Assembly (NCBI GenBank): GCA_002794035.1
Contig: PCXQ01000004.1
Location: forward strand, 251,064 to 288,264
DNA from: Candidatus Yanofskybacteria bacterium CG10_big_fil_rev_8_21_14_0_10_36_16
GTDB lineage: Bacteria; Patescibacteriota; Minisyncoccia; 2-02-FULL-40-12; IGHO2-01-FULL-4-A
Direction: 5' to 3'
Length of the DNA stretch: 37,201 nucleotides
Position numbers and translations under genes: made by a program. Position 1 is the first letter of the stretch; each line of letters begins with the position of its first letter. Below are positions 15,461-21,682 of the stretch, piece after piece. Below the pieces are notes generated by a model, which saw only the letters and a list, made by a program, of their open reading frames with translations, was not told the origin of the DNA and made no database searches.

Positions 15461-15907
15461 TTATACGTTTTTAAAGTGTTTTAATTTTGCTTTTTGATTT
15501 TTTTTATCAAAAACAACTGATACTATATCAATTCGCCATTCCAAATCTACTCCCCCCAATTCCCTATCCATGTAATACATTGCGGTTTTAACCAACTTTT
15601 CGTACTTTTTGGAATTAACCCTTGTCTCAGGGTCAAATTCAGGTCCATAATCTTTTTTATTTGCTTTTACTTCAACAAAAATGATGACGCTGATAGCGTC
15701 ATCATTTTTGTGGTCACCTATCTTGCCTGCCCCGAGTATTTTCGAGGGGAGCACAGCCGAATGATCATCATTCGAATCACCTTTGGCTATAATATCAATC
15801 TCACCAAATGACATCTCGTAATTTTTTTCTAATATCTCATAGCCCTTCTCCTGAAGGTATCTTGTTGCAATATTTTCCGCGAGGTTGCCTAAATCTTTAG
15901 TATTCAT
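15461..15907 (-). CDS. yraN: YraN/UPF0102 family endonuclease-like protein with palindromic insert
   Basis: This gene encodes 148 residues. YraN proteins have a Holliday-junction-resolvase-like (PD-(D/E)xK) fold. Conserved elements are LGNLAENIATRYLQEKGY, the catalytic-type GEIDIIA (35-41), FVEVK (77-81), and the ending RIDIVSVV. Normally about 10 residues separate GEIDIIA from FVEVK. Here the gap is about 35 because residues 44-74 are encoded by a segment with two perfect palindromes. The insert keeps the frame and carries two similar peptides (GDSNDDHSAV and GDHKNDDAISV). No Shine-Dalgarno is present. The 609-residue lipoprotein gene follows. Confidence 0.85.
   Translation of the reverse strand: MNTKDLGNLAENIATRYLQEKGYEILEKNYEMSFGEIDIIAKGDSNDDHSAVLPSKILGAGKIGDHKNDDAISVIIFVEVKANKKDYGPEFDPETRVNSKKYEKLVKTAMYYMDRELGGVDLEWRIDIVSVVFDKKNQKAKLKHFKNV
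15675..15711. repeat. 37-bp perfect hairpin inside yraN
   Basis: It has 17-bp perfect arms (ACAAAAATGATGACGCT and its complement) with a 3-base loop, A-rich at one end and T-rich at the other. It looks like a bidirectional terminator but lies in the coding sequence. Confidence 0.85.
15758..15774. repeat. 17-bp palindrome inside yraN
   Basis: CGAATGAT-C-ATCATTCG, 8-bp arms around one base, lies at the other end of the in-frame insert in yraN. Confidence 0.75.
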
Positions 15908-15950
15908 TGCAAAAATTCTAGTATATTTGGGTTTTTAAGGCAATAAAAAA

Positions 15951-15975
15951 GCCTACAAATCAATAAATAATAGGC
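15951..15975 (-). terminator. Weak terminator after the small membrane genes
   Basis: On the minus strand GGCCTA and TAGGC, 15 bases apart, are followed by TTTTTTATT. The left arm overlaps the last codons of the frame at 15960-16145. Confidence 0.45.
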
Positions 15976-16145
15976 CCAATAAAACTTTCATGACAAATTG
16001 TGCTGTCTTTTAAATTCTTCTTTTTCTTGTTCTGTTGAGAAGAAATAGATATCACTGTGCTCCAGACTTTTAAAATCAAAAACAAAAAACAATCCTGAAA
16101 TAAAATAAAGAAAGCCAACAAAGTAAAGTCTATTGGAATCAACAA
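15960..16145 (-). CDS. Possible small membrane protein
   Basis: This frame encodes 61 residues with one hydrophobic segment (about 7-27, FTLLAFFILFQDCFLFLILKV) and a basic tail. The start would be TTG, one base after the stop of the small gene at 16147-16290, so translation could be coupled. No ribosome site of its own is present, and the terminator overlaps its end. I do not recognise it. It may not be a real gene. Confidence 0.3.
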   Translation of the reverse strand: MLIPIDFTLLAFFILFQDCFLFLILKVWSTVISISSQQNKKKKNLKDSTICHESFIGPIIY

Positions 16146-16146
16146 T

Positions 16147-16290
16147 TTATTTCATCCCAAAAAGAGGCATTATTATCACGGAAACAACAGTAAACAGAAT
16201 TAATGAAACAAAAGAAATTCCAGACAAAACATTAAAAACAATACCTCTTTTGTTGTAAACAATAAGGTTTGATGGAAACTTGTATCCCAT
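16147..16290 (-). CDS. Small single-pass membrane protein
   Basis: This gene encodes 47 residues. A polar start (MGYKFPSNLIVYNKRG) is followed by one membrane helix (about 18-42). The ATG at 16290 has a long GGGAGGGGAG ribosome site and a good promoter upstream (TTGACG, 17 bp, TACTAT), so expression is likely although the protein is unknown. A longer reading frame to 16335 ignores both signals. Confidence 0.6.
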   Translation of the reverse strand: MGYKFPSNLIVYNKRGIVFNVLSGISFVSLILFTVVSVIIMPLFGMK

Positions 16291-16325
16291 CTCTCCCCTC
16301 CCAATTTTAAATAAAACTACCAAAA

Positions 16326-16354
16326 ATAGTACCACTAAAAATTTATGGCGTCAA
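16326..16354 (-). promoter_or_regulatory. Sigma-70 promoter of the 47-residue membrane protein
   Basis: The minus strand reads TTGACG (16349-16354), a 17-bp spacer and TACTAT (16326-16331). Confidence 0.65.
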
Positions 16355-16403
16355 TTATTTTGTTATCTCCCCCATCTATTGCGTAACGTGCTACGTAACA
16401 AAG

Positions 16404-16434
16404 TTTTACAAAATTATTTCGCGAGAAACAATTG
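16404..16434 (+). repeat. 31-bp direct repeat, copy A (contains parS-like site A)
   Basis: This is identical over 31 bases to 17547-17577. Its centre, TATTTCGCGAGAAACA (16415-16430), matches canonical parS at 13 of 16 positions. It ends 19 bp before the -35 of the winged-helix gene. Confidence 0.85.
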
Positions 16435-16453
16435 GAATGTACCCCTTTGAGTA

Positions 16454-16483
16454 TTGACACAGAGTAGTGCATTATGCTATTAT
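16454..16483 (+). promoter_or_regulatory. Strong promoter of the winged-helix gene
   Basis: A perfect TTGACA (16454-16459), an 18-bp spacer and an extended -10 (TGC-TATTAT, hexamer at 16478-16483). The 31-bp repeat lies just upstream, where a regulator could bind. Confidence 0.75.
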
Positions 16484-16530
16484 TTTATAATAATTTAGCT
16501 CTTTTATATGTACAAAAAGGAGGCAGAACA

Positions 16531-17490
16531 ATGTCTTTCTTAGAAAACAGGCTTGAAGTGGCAAGAAAAATTATTGACCACATAAGAACCGAAGGATGCA
16601 TAGCTGGCAACATTTCTGGAAAACAATTAGGAGAAATAATTAACGTACCAAAAACCACGGTTAATTATTATCTCAAGGCCCTAATTGACGTAGAAGTACT
16701 AAAACTTGAAGGAGAAAGAAGCCGTGGCAGAGGCAAACAGGGCACCATTACACTAAAAGATGAATTCAAATCTGGTGATAATTGGAAAGAAAAAGTAATG
16801 AGAAAAAAACTTGCTGAAGATAATTTTGGCAACTCATTAAACCGTCAGTACCGAGAAAAAATAGCAACAAAAGGTAGTGTTGCCAAAAAAATTGTTGAAT
16901 ATCTAAGGGTTAATGGTGGGCAAGTTGAAGCAACTGGAAAAAAGATTTCTTCTGAACTAGGAATTAGCCAGCCGGGATTTTCTTATGGTCTAAAAATGTT
17001 AATAAAAGCGAATATTGTCTCAATACCACAGGGATGTAACAAGGGTCCTGGTGACACTCTTTTTGTACTAGAAGAGAAATACAAAGAGGGAGATGACTGG
17101 TTTAAATTAATCACAAAACAGAAACAAGTCAAAGAAAAACCCAAACAAAAATCTCTTTCGGCAGAGAAAAAATCAACAGGGTTAAATTTCCGATCCAAAA
17201 GTCTAAAAGAGCTCATTGAGGTTTATGAAGCTCTCAAGAGTACCCTAAAAGAAAATAGTATTTTAAAATCCAACAACGAAACGTTGAAAAGAGAGAACAA
17301 AAATCTAAAATTAAAGAATGAGCGCTTAGAAGAGTTCTTAGCGAAAGCAAAAAAAAGCAAAGAAGAAGAGCGTCAAGAAGTGGTGGCCCTTAATAAACGT
17401 ATTATCGAACTGAGGTCAGAGGTTGGAAATGTTGGAACAAGATTGAGGTTTGATTCCTCTGGCGTTCAGGTATGCGATAGTGAGCTTTAA
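16531..17490 (+). CDS. Tandem winged-helix DNA-binding protein with coiled coil
   Basis: This gene encodes 319 residues. Two similar winged-helix domains follow each other. The first (about 8-90) has the recognition helix KQLGEIINVPKTTVNYYLKAL and wing GERSRGRGKQGTITL. The second (about 115-190) has KKISSELGISQPGFSYGLKML and wing QGCNKGPGDTLFVL. Both end in a matching (E/D)xFKSGDNW- or EKYKEGDDW-type segment, so the unit was duplicated. A basic linker and a long coiled coil (about 220-300) follow. It is probably a dimeric DNA-binding protein, either a regulator or a chromosome-organising factor. The start is fixed by AAGGAGG before ATG at 16531. A strong promoter, the flanking 31-bp repeats and a terminator make it a self-contained unit. 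I do not recognise the family. Confidence 0.75.
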   Translation: MSFLENRLEVARKIIDHIRTEGCIAGNISGKQLGEIINVPKTTVNYYLKALIDVEVLKLEGERSRGRGKQGTITLKDEFKSGDNWKEKVMRKKLAEDNFGNSLNRQYREKIATKGSVAKKIVEYLRVNGGQVEATGKKISSELGISQPGFSYGLKMLIKANIVSIPQGCNKGPGDTLFVLEEKYKEGDDWFKLITKQKQVKEKPKQKSLSAEKKSTGLNFRSKSLKELIEVYEALKSTLKENSILKSNNETLKRENKNLKLKNERLEEFLAKAKKSKEEERQEVVALNKRIIELRSEVGNVGTRLRFDSSGVQVCDSEL

Positions 17491-17518
17491 CTAAAATTTA
17501 GCTAAAAAGCCATTGAAT

Positions 17519-17541
17519 GCGCGGGTTAATAATCCCCGCGC
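17519..17541 (+). terminator. Terminator of the winged-helix gene
   Basis: GCGCGGG, an 8-9-base loop and CCCGCGC are followed by TATTTTTTT. Copy B of the 31-bp repeat begins within this T-run. Confidence 0.85.
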
Positions 17542-17546
17542 TATTT

Positions 17547-17577
17547 TTTTACAAAATTATTTCGCGAGAAACAATTG
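17547..17577 (+). repeat. 31-bp direct repeat, copy B (contains parS-like site B)
   Basis: This is identical to 16404-16434, in the same orientation and 1143 bp away, so the winged-helix gene is framed by the repeat. The parS-like core is at 17558-17573. Confidence 0.85.
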
Positions 17578-17606
17578 CATGGTACATAATACTTACTACT
17601 TGATAC

Positions 17607-17638
17607 AACAGACCCAAAATTTAAACTTTGGGTCTGTT
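17607..17638. repeat. 12-bp-arm inverted repeat upstream of the LysM-M23 gene
   Basis: AACAGACCCAAA pairs perfectly with TTTGGGTCTGTT around an 8-base AT loop. There is no T-run after it. It lies just before the LysM-M23 promoter and could be an operator or RNA element. Confidence 0.65.
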
Positions 17639-17649
17639 CATATCCCCTA

Positions 17650-17678
17650 TTGACCTATCTTCATTAAAACTTTAGGAT
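17650..17678 (+). promoter_or_regulatory. Promoter of the LysM-M23 gene
   Basis: TTGACC (17650-17655), a 17-bp spacer and TAGGAT (17673-17678), about 45 bases before the start codon. Confidence 0.5.
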
Positions 17679-17723
17679 TGAATAGACACTTCATTTAAGA
17701 TTAAACAGGGTTAAAAGCCCTAT

Positions 17724-18815
17724 TTGCTTATTAGTACGCTATCCACAAAATTCACTTCATTAAATAACAAATTTAAAGGCGACAAAGTCGGCTTTTTCTT
17801 TGTATTTACATTGGTTATGAGCGTCCTTATTTTTAAAGGATCCCCTCATGATGGACAAGCAGGCGTGTTAAGCGCCTTTTTTGATAATTACATAGAAGAA
17901 ACAGCTTCTTATATAAGAGGCGCGACATCTTTAGAGCTCGCTGAAGTTAATAGCTTATCTCAAAATTTAAATAGCCCAAGCCAGAGAATTGGCAATTTAT
18001 TTGCTACAATTCAAGGAAATTCCTTAATTTCTTACAGCTCAATAGATACAGATGATGAAACAGACGAAGATATTACAACAAAAACAACAAAGATATCTAT
18101 TTATACAGTCCAGGAAAGCGACACTCTATCTTTTATTGCTGACGACTATGGTGTAAGCGTTAATACAATTGTTTGGGCAAACAACATTAGAAACATTAAT
18201 AGTATCAGCCCAGGCACAGAACTTAAAATACCGCCTGTCAGCGGTATTGTTCATACAGTAAGAAGCGGAGAAACCATTAGTTCCATAGCTTCAAAATATG
18301 GAGTTGAACAAGACTCGATATTGTCATACAACCTACTACCAAAAGGCGTAGACAGCATACAAGTAGGCCAAGAAATAATTGTTCCAGGAGGTAGTATTAG
18401 CGTATCATCATCAACAAAGGCAGTAACAACAAGCGTTACAAGGTTCGCTTATCTCCCAGACCTTGGAGGATATTTTGCCCAACCAACAACTGGTTATAAC
18501 TGGGGATATATACATGGCAGAAATGGAATTGATATAGCAAATTCTTGTGGAACAAACGTTTATGCAGCAGCATCGGGAAATGTTAACTTTGCAGCAACTT
18601 CGGGCTGGAATGGCGGATATGGCAACTTCTTGAGAATAACTCACCCCAATGGCACAGAAACACTGTATGCCCACCTAAGCAAGCTTTTAGTATCCCAAAG
18701 CAATTGGGTAGAGAAAGGGCAATTAATTGCCCTCATGGGCACCACAGGACGTTCTACAGGCTGTCATTTGCACTTTGAGGTACATGGTGCTAGAAACCCT
18801 ATGGCAAAATACTAA
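17724..18815 (+). CDS. LysM and M23 peptidoglycan metallopeptidase
   Basis: This gene encodes 363 residues. A signal anchor (about 22-38) and a linker lead to two LysM domains (126-170 and 176-221), which bind peptidoglycan, and an M23 (LytM/lysostaphin) domain (about 255-355). That domain carries IHGRNGIDIA (His264, Asp270), YAHLS (His317) and HLHFEVH (His348, His350). The spacing of the first His and Asp is two residues longer than in classical LytM, so zinc binding there should be checked against CPR relatives. It probably cuts cross-links in the cell wall during growth or division. The start is TTG, with no Shine-Dalgarno. A terminator follows. Confidence 0.88.
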   Translation: MLISTLSTKFTSLNNKFKGDKVGFFFVFTLVMSVLIFKGSPHDGQAGVLSAFFDNYIEETASYIRGATSLELAEVNSLSQNLNSPSQRIGNLFATIQGNSLISYSSIDTDDETDEDITTKTTKISIYTVQESDTLSFIADDYGVSVNTIVWANNIRNINSISPGTELKIPPVSGIVHTVRSGETISSIASKYGVEQDSILSYNLLPKGVDSIQVGQEIIVPGGSISVSSSTKAVTTSVTRFAYLPDLGGYFAQPTTGYNWGYIHGRNGIDIANSCGTNVYAAASGNVNFAATSGWNGGYGNFLRITHPNGTETLYAHLSKLLVSQSNWVEKGQLIALMGTTGRSTGCHLHFEVHGARNPMAKY

Positions 18816-18851
18816 TACCCACACATTGATGATTATAAAAACATAAGTAAT

Positions 18852-18867
18852 TGTTTCCCACGAAACA
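18852..18867. promoter_or_regulatory. parS-like palindrome, site C
   Basis: TGTTTCCCACGAAACA: the arms TGTTTC and GAAACA are perfect and 13 of 16 bases match canonical parS. It is intergenic, between the LysM-M23 gene and its terminator. Confidence 0.5.
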
Positions 18868-18880
18868 AAATAAATACACA

Positions 18881-18906
18881 AAAAAACGGACATAATTGTC
18901 CGTTTT
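18881..18906. terminator. Bidirectional terminator between the LysM-M23 gene and comM
   Basis: AAAAAACGGACA, TAAT, TGTCCGTTTTTT: a hairpin with an A-run before and a T-run after. It serves the plus-strand peptidase and the minus-strand comM, whose stop codon is at 18957. Confidence 0.8.
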
Positions 18907-18907
18907 T

Positions 18908-18923
18908 TGTTTCTTAAGAAACA
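18908..18923. promoter_or_regulatory. parS-like palindrome, site D
   Basis: TGTTTCTTAAGAAACA lies inside a perfect 20-bp palindrome (18906-18925). The arms match parS, but the central four bases do not. Confidence 0.4.
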
Positions 18924-18956
18924 AATATTAAATTTAATTAAACAGCACACAAATTT

Positions 18957-20531
18957 TTATAATTCATTTTTAACTATTCTATACCCAATAGCTTCTGCGA
19001 TGTGCGGGACCTGTATCTGATTACTTTCATCGAGATCGGCTATAGTGCGGGCTATCTTTAATATCTTGTGATAACCTCTGCCAGAAATATTATGTGTCAC
19101 AAATGCACTTTTTATTAATTCCTCAGCATCTTTTGGCAACTTACAATGTGTTTCTATCTCTTTAATGCCCATTTCAGAGTTTGTTAATGTTTTAGAACCA
19201 AGAAACCTTGCTTTCTGGATAGTCCTTGCTTTTTCAACAATTTGTCTTATTTCGGTACTGTTTTGACCAGTTGAAGGGCCTGTCATTTTGTCATATGTTT
19301 CCCGCGAAACATTAATTTGAATATCAATTCTATCCAAAAGGGGACCCGACATTTTTTTATGATACTTATTTATTGAATTTGCATTACAAACACATACTAA
19401 TTTGTCATCACCAAAATTGCCACATGGACATGGGTTCATAGCTGCCACCAACAAGAATCTGGCAGGAAATTTTGCAGTACCAGATGCACGCGACACGACA
19501 ACCACCCCATTTTCAAGAGGTTGTCGCAAACTTTCAAGAACGCTTCTTGGAAACTCCGGCACTTCATCAAGAAAAAGCACTCCGCGATGAGCAAGGGTTA
19601 TTTCGCCAGGTCTCGGAGAAGTGCCACCGCCAATAACAGCAACAGATGATGTCGTGTGATGAGGGCTTCTAAAAGGTCGGGTTGTAACAATGGGGGAGTT
19701 AGCACTAAGCATTCCGGCAACACTGTAAATCTTAGTTATTTCAAGTGCTTCGTCATAATCCATAGCAGGCAAAATACCCGACAACGCTTTAGACAGTAAC
19801 GTTTTACCGCCTCCTGGAGGGCCTGACATCAATATATTATGATTCCCTGCAGCTGAAATAACCAAAGCCCTTTTAGCGCTTTCCTGCCCCTTTATTTGCG
19901 ATATATCAATAAAGTCTTCTGCGTCATCATTATTACCAATAAAATCATTATATTTTATATTTTCATGAGGAATTAAATTAATTTCACCATGTAAATAACC
20001 AACTGCCTCACTAATGTTTTTTATAGAAATAACGTCTATTCCAGAAACCAAAGAAGCTTCATTAGAATTTTCAGTTGGTAAAACAACTCTTTTAAAGCCA
20101 TTTTTTACAACCATTTGTACAATAGGCAAAACACCGTTTATTTTCTTAACGCTTCCATCAAGAGAAAGTTCTCCAAGAAAAACAGTTTCCGAAGCATCAA
20201 ACTTTATCTGAGAAGTAGCCAAAAGATATCCCAGGGCAATAGGCAAATCATAAAGTGAACCGCCTTTTTTAATATCAGCAGGGGCGAGATTTATGACAAT
20301 ACGCCTGTTTTTCTTTATTGGGGGAGTAAACCCGCTATTTTTTATAGCTGAACCTATCCTGTCTTTTGACTCATCCACCGCTTTGTCAGTTAAACCAACG
20401 ATATTAAATGAGTGCAGTCCAGGGCTTGCATCTGCCTCAACCTCAACAGGAAAAGCATTAAGCCCCACAACAGCAGCAGAAAAAATTCTTACGGAAGTTG
20501 GCTTTGGTTTAGTTTTTTTAGAGTTATTCAT
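18957..20531 (-). CDS. comM: ComM/YifB-type Mg-chelatase-like AAA+ ATPase
   Basis: This gene encodes 524 residues, close to the family's roughly 500. ComM is a hexameric helicase that promotes branch migration during natural transformation. An N-terminal Lon-protease-like domain (SVRIFSAAVVGLNAFPVEVE...GLHSFNIVGL) is followed by the AAA+ domain with Walker A GPPGGGKT (237-244), FRSPHHTTS, Walker B VLFLDEVPEF, MNPCPCGNFGD with CVC (a zinc-binding insert) and LLDRIDIQI. A start at 20531 (MNNSKKTKP) is better than one 10 codons upstream. The run INVSRETY differs from the usual family sequence and its DNA is the parS-like site E. No Shine-Dalgarno is seen. Confidence 0.92.
   Translation of the reverse strand: MNNSKKTKPKPTSVRIFSAAVVGLNAFPVEVEADASPGLHSFNIVGLTDKAVDESKDRIGSAIKNSGFTPPIKKNRRIVINLAPADIKKGGSLYDLPIALGYLLATSQIKFDASETVFLGELSLDGSVKKINGVLPIVQMVVKNGFKRVVLPTENSNEASLVSGIDVISIKNISEAVGYLHGEINLIPHENIKYNDFIGNNDDAEDFIDISQIKGQESAKRALVISAAGNHNILMSGPPGGGKTLLSKALSGILPAMDYDEALEITKIYSVAGMLSANSPIVTTRPFRSPHHTTSSVAVIGGGTSPRPGEITLAHRGVLFLDEVPEFPRSVLESLRQPLENGVVVVSRASGTAKFPARFLLVAAMNPCPCGNFGDDKLVCVCNANSINKYHKKMSGPLLDRIDIQINVSRETYDKMTGPSTGQNSTEIRQIVEKARTIQKARFLGSKTLTNSEMGIKEIETHCKLPKDAEELIKSAFVTHNISGRGYHKILKIARTIADLDESNQIQVPHIAEAIGYRIVKNEL
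19296..19311. promoter_or_regulatory. parS-like palindrome, site E (inside comM)
   Basis: TGTTTCCCGCGAAACA matches canonical parS (TGTTTCACGTGAAACA) at 14 of 16 bases, keeping both arms and the central CG. It encodes NVSRET in comM. Confidence 0.6.
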
Positions 20532-20647
20532 TGAAAGGAATATAGCGTAAATTACATTCAAAGGTCAAATTTTCAATTTTTAATTAATAATTTTAAAACT
20601 TTTAAAACCAATGAATAAACTGGCTAGAAATTAATAATGCTAAAAAC

Positions 20648-20676
20648 AAAACAACCCTTAAATACAGGGTTGTTTT
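20648..20676. terminator. Bidirectional terminator between comM and the DksA-type gene
   Basis: AAAACAACCCT and AGGGTTGTTTT form the stem around a 7-base loop, with A-runs and T-runs on the outside. It terminates the minus-strand DksA-type gene. Confidence 0.75.
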
Positions 20677-20706
20677 TAAAATTTAGACAAATATTGACCT
20701 AGAAAC

Positions 20707-21081
20707 TTACGCCAAGGTTGCTTTTTCTGCACAATCAACACAAAACTTGGCCGTTGGAATAGCCATTAAGCGTTTTTTTGGTATTTGAGAACTGCAGTTA
20801 ACACAATCGCCATATTTACCAGAGTTAATCTTTTCTATTGCGTCATTAATCTCGGCTAAACGAGTTTCCAAATCATGCTCAAGAGCACGATTTTTCTCAT
20901 AGTCAGCAACACTGTGGGCCTTCTCATCAAAAGTATCAGAAGAATCGCTTGAATTATGCTTAGCTTTCCAATCACCCTCAATGCTTGGATTTTTGTTTGC
21001 TATAGTACTCAATTCTTCTTCTAAACGGACCTTTTCTTCTTCAAGATCTTTCAATAATTTTTTTTGAGATTCTTTGTCCAT
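20707..21081 (-). CDS. DksA/TraR-type zinc-finger protein
   Basis: This gene encodes 124 residues. An N-terminal coiled coil (about 3-30, KESQKKLLKDLEEEKVRLEEE) and an acidic middle (SDSSDTFDEKAHSVADYEKN) lead to a C4 zinc finger (Cys93, 96, 114, 117) with the family's GKYGDCVNC and RLMAIPTAKFCVDC. DksA-like proteins bind the secondary channel of RNA polymerase and tune rRNA and stress transcription. The usual DxxDxA tip is not clearly present, so it may be a general TraR/YocK-type member. Only a weak AAGG precedes the ATG. Confidence 0.82.
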   Translation of the reverse strand: MDKESQKKLLKDLEEEKVRLEEELSTIANKNPSIEGDWKAKHNSSDSSDTFDEKAHSVADYEKNRALEHDLETRLAEINDAIEKINSGKYGDCVNCSSQIPKKRLMAIPTAKFCVDCAEKATLA

Positions 21082-21199
21082 TACCTTAAAAATAACCTAG
21101 GAATAAGCATTTAACTAAATTTTCGCTGTATACCCAAGGTCAATGTTATTTAATAAGCAAACCAAATTTATTTTTTTATAAAAACCATACTAACCCCGC

Positions 21200-21520
21200 A
21201 TGATACTATAGCATATGGGCCAACTCAATCAGGGAACTAAAAATAATATCATAAGAACAAAGCAAAATACAATAGCTGCATGTGAACAACATGAACAGGG
21301 GAGACAAGAAATCCAGTACTCCAAATAGCACAAATTAAGACGAAAAATATAAATAATAGGGGTGAAAAAACAAAATCTTTTTCAAGTAAGCAAAAAGGAG
21401 CGTTAAATATAGCTCCGACGACGTTGTTGAGAAGCTATTTAACGCTCCAAAATAAACTGGGCCAGCTGTCCCTGAAGTGGGAATAATAGAAACAACCAGC
21501 AGAAAAGTACTGATTTAATT
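21200..21520. ncRNA. Structured non-coding RNA candidate
   Basis: The 600-bp gap between the DksA-type gene and the 623-residue gene holds no convincing reading frame but several hairpins. These are CATGT-GAACA-ACATG near 21273, TGAAAAA/TTTTTCA near 21363-21382, and a stem with 16 pairs and a 2-base bulge (GGAGCGTTAAATATAGCT at 21397-21414 with AGCTATTTAACGCTCC at 21433-21448). A long-range match joins TCAGGGA (21229-21235) and TCCCTGA (21469-21475). A -10-like TACTAT lies at 21205-21210 on the plus strand. tmRNA, RNase P RNA, SRP RNA and tRNA signatures are absent. The strand is not certain; plus is slightly preferred. Confidence 0.35.
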
Positions 21521-21552
21521 TTAACATTTTTAAAAAACACTACAAGCTTTTT

Positions 21553-21561
21553 TGTGGATAA
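21553..21561 (-). promoter_or_regulatory. Single DnaA-box-like 9-mer
   Basis: The minus strand reads TTATCCACA, a perfect consensus DnaA box, in the gene-free stretch. It stands alone, so it is not by itself evidence of an origin. Confidence 0.25.
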
Positions 21562-21613
21562 GTCTCAATTACTTCAATAAACTAAGTTTTAACAATCTAG
21601 AGACTAATTAAAC

Positions 21614-21655
21614 ACCCAAACAAAATACGCCTTATCAGGCGTATTTTGTTTGGGT
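21614..21655 (-). terminator. Long terminator hairpin after the 623-residue gene
   Basis: It has 19-bp perfect arms (ACCCAAACAAAATACGCCT) and a 4-base loop. It lies 27 bases past the stop codon on the minus strand, with GTTTAATT following. Confidence 0.8.
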
Positions 21656-21682
21656 AAGATGTTGGAATATTTAAATTAAATA

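Noticed and set aside
21200-21520. tmRNA (ssrA) gene
   Set aside because: No tRNA-like ends, no TTCGA T-loop, and no tag reading frame with a typical Ala-Ala end.
21082-21682. Possible replication origin because of a perfect DnaA box and AT-rich gap
   Set aside because: Only one box was found in the gap, no dnaA, dnaN or gyrB is nearby, and a single 9-mer is expected by chance in 37 kb of AT-rich DNA at an appreciable rate.
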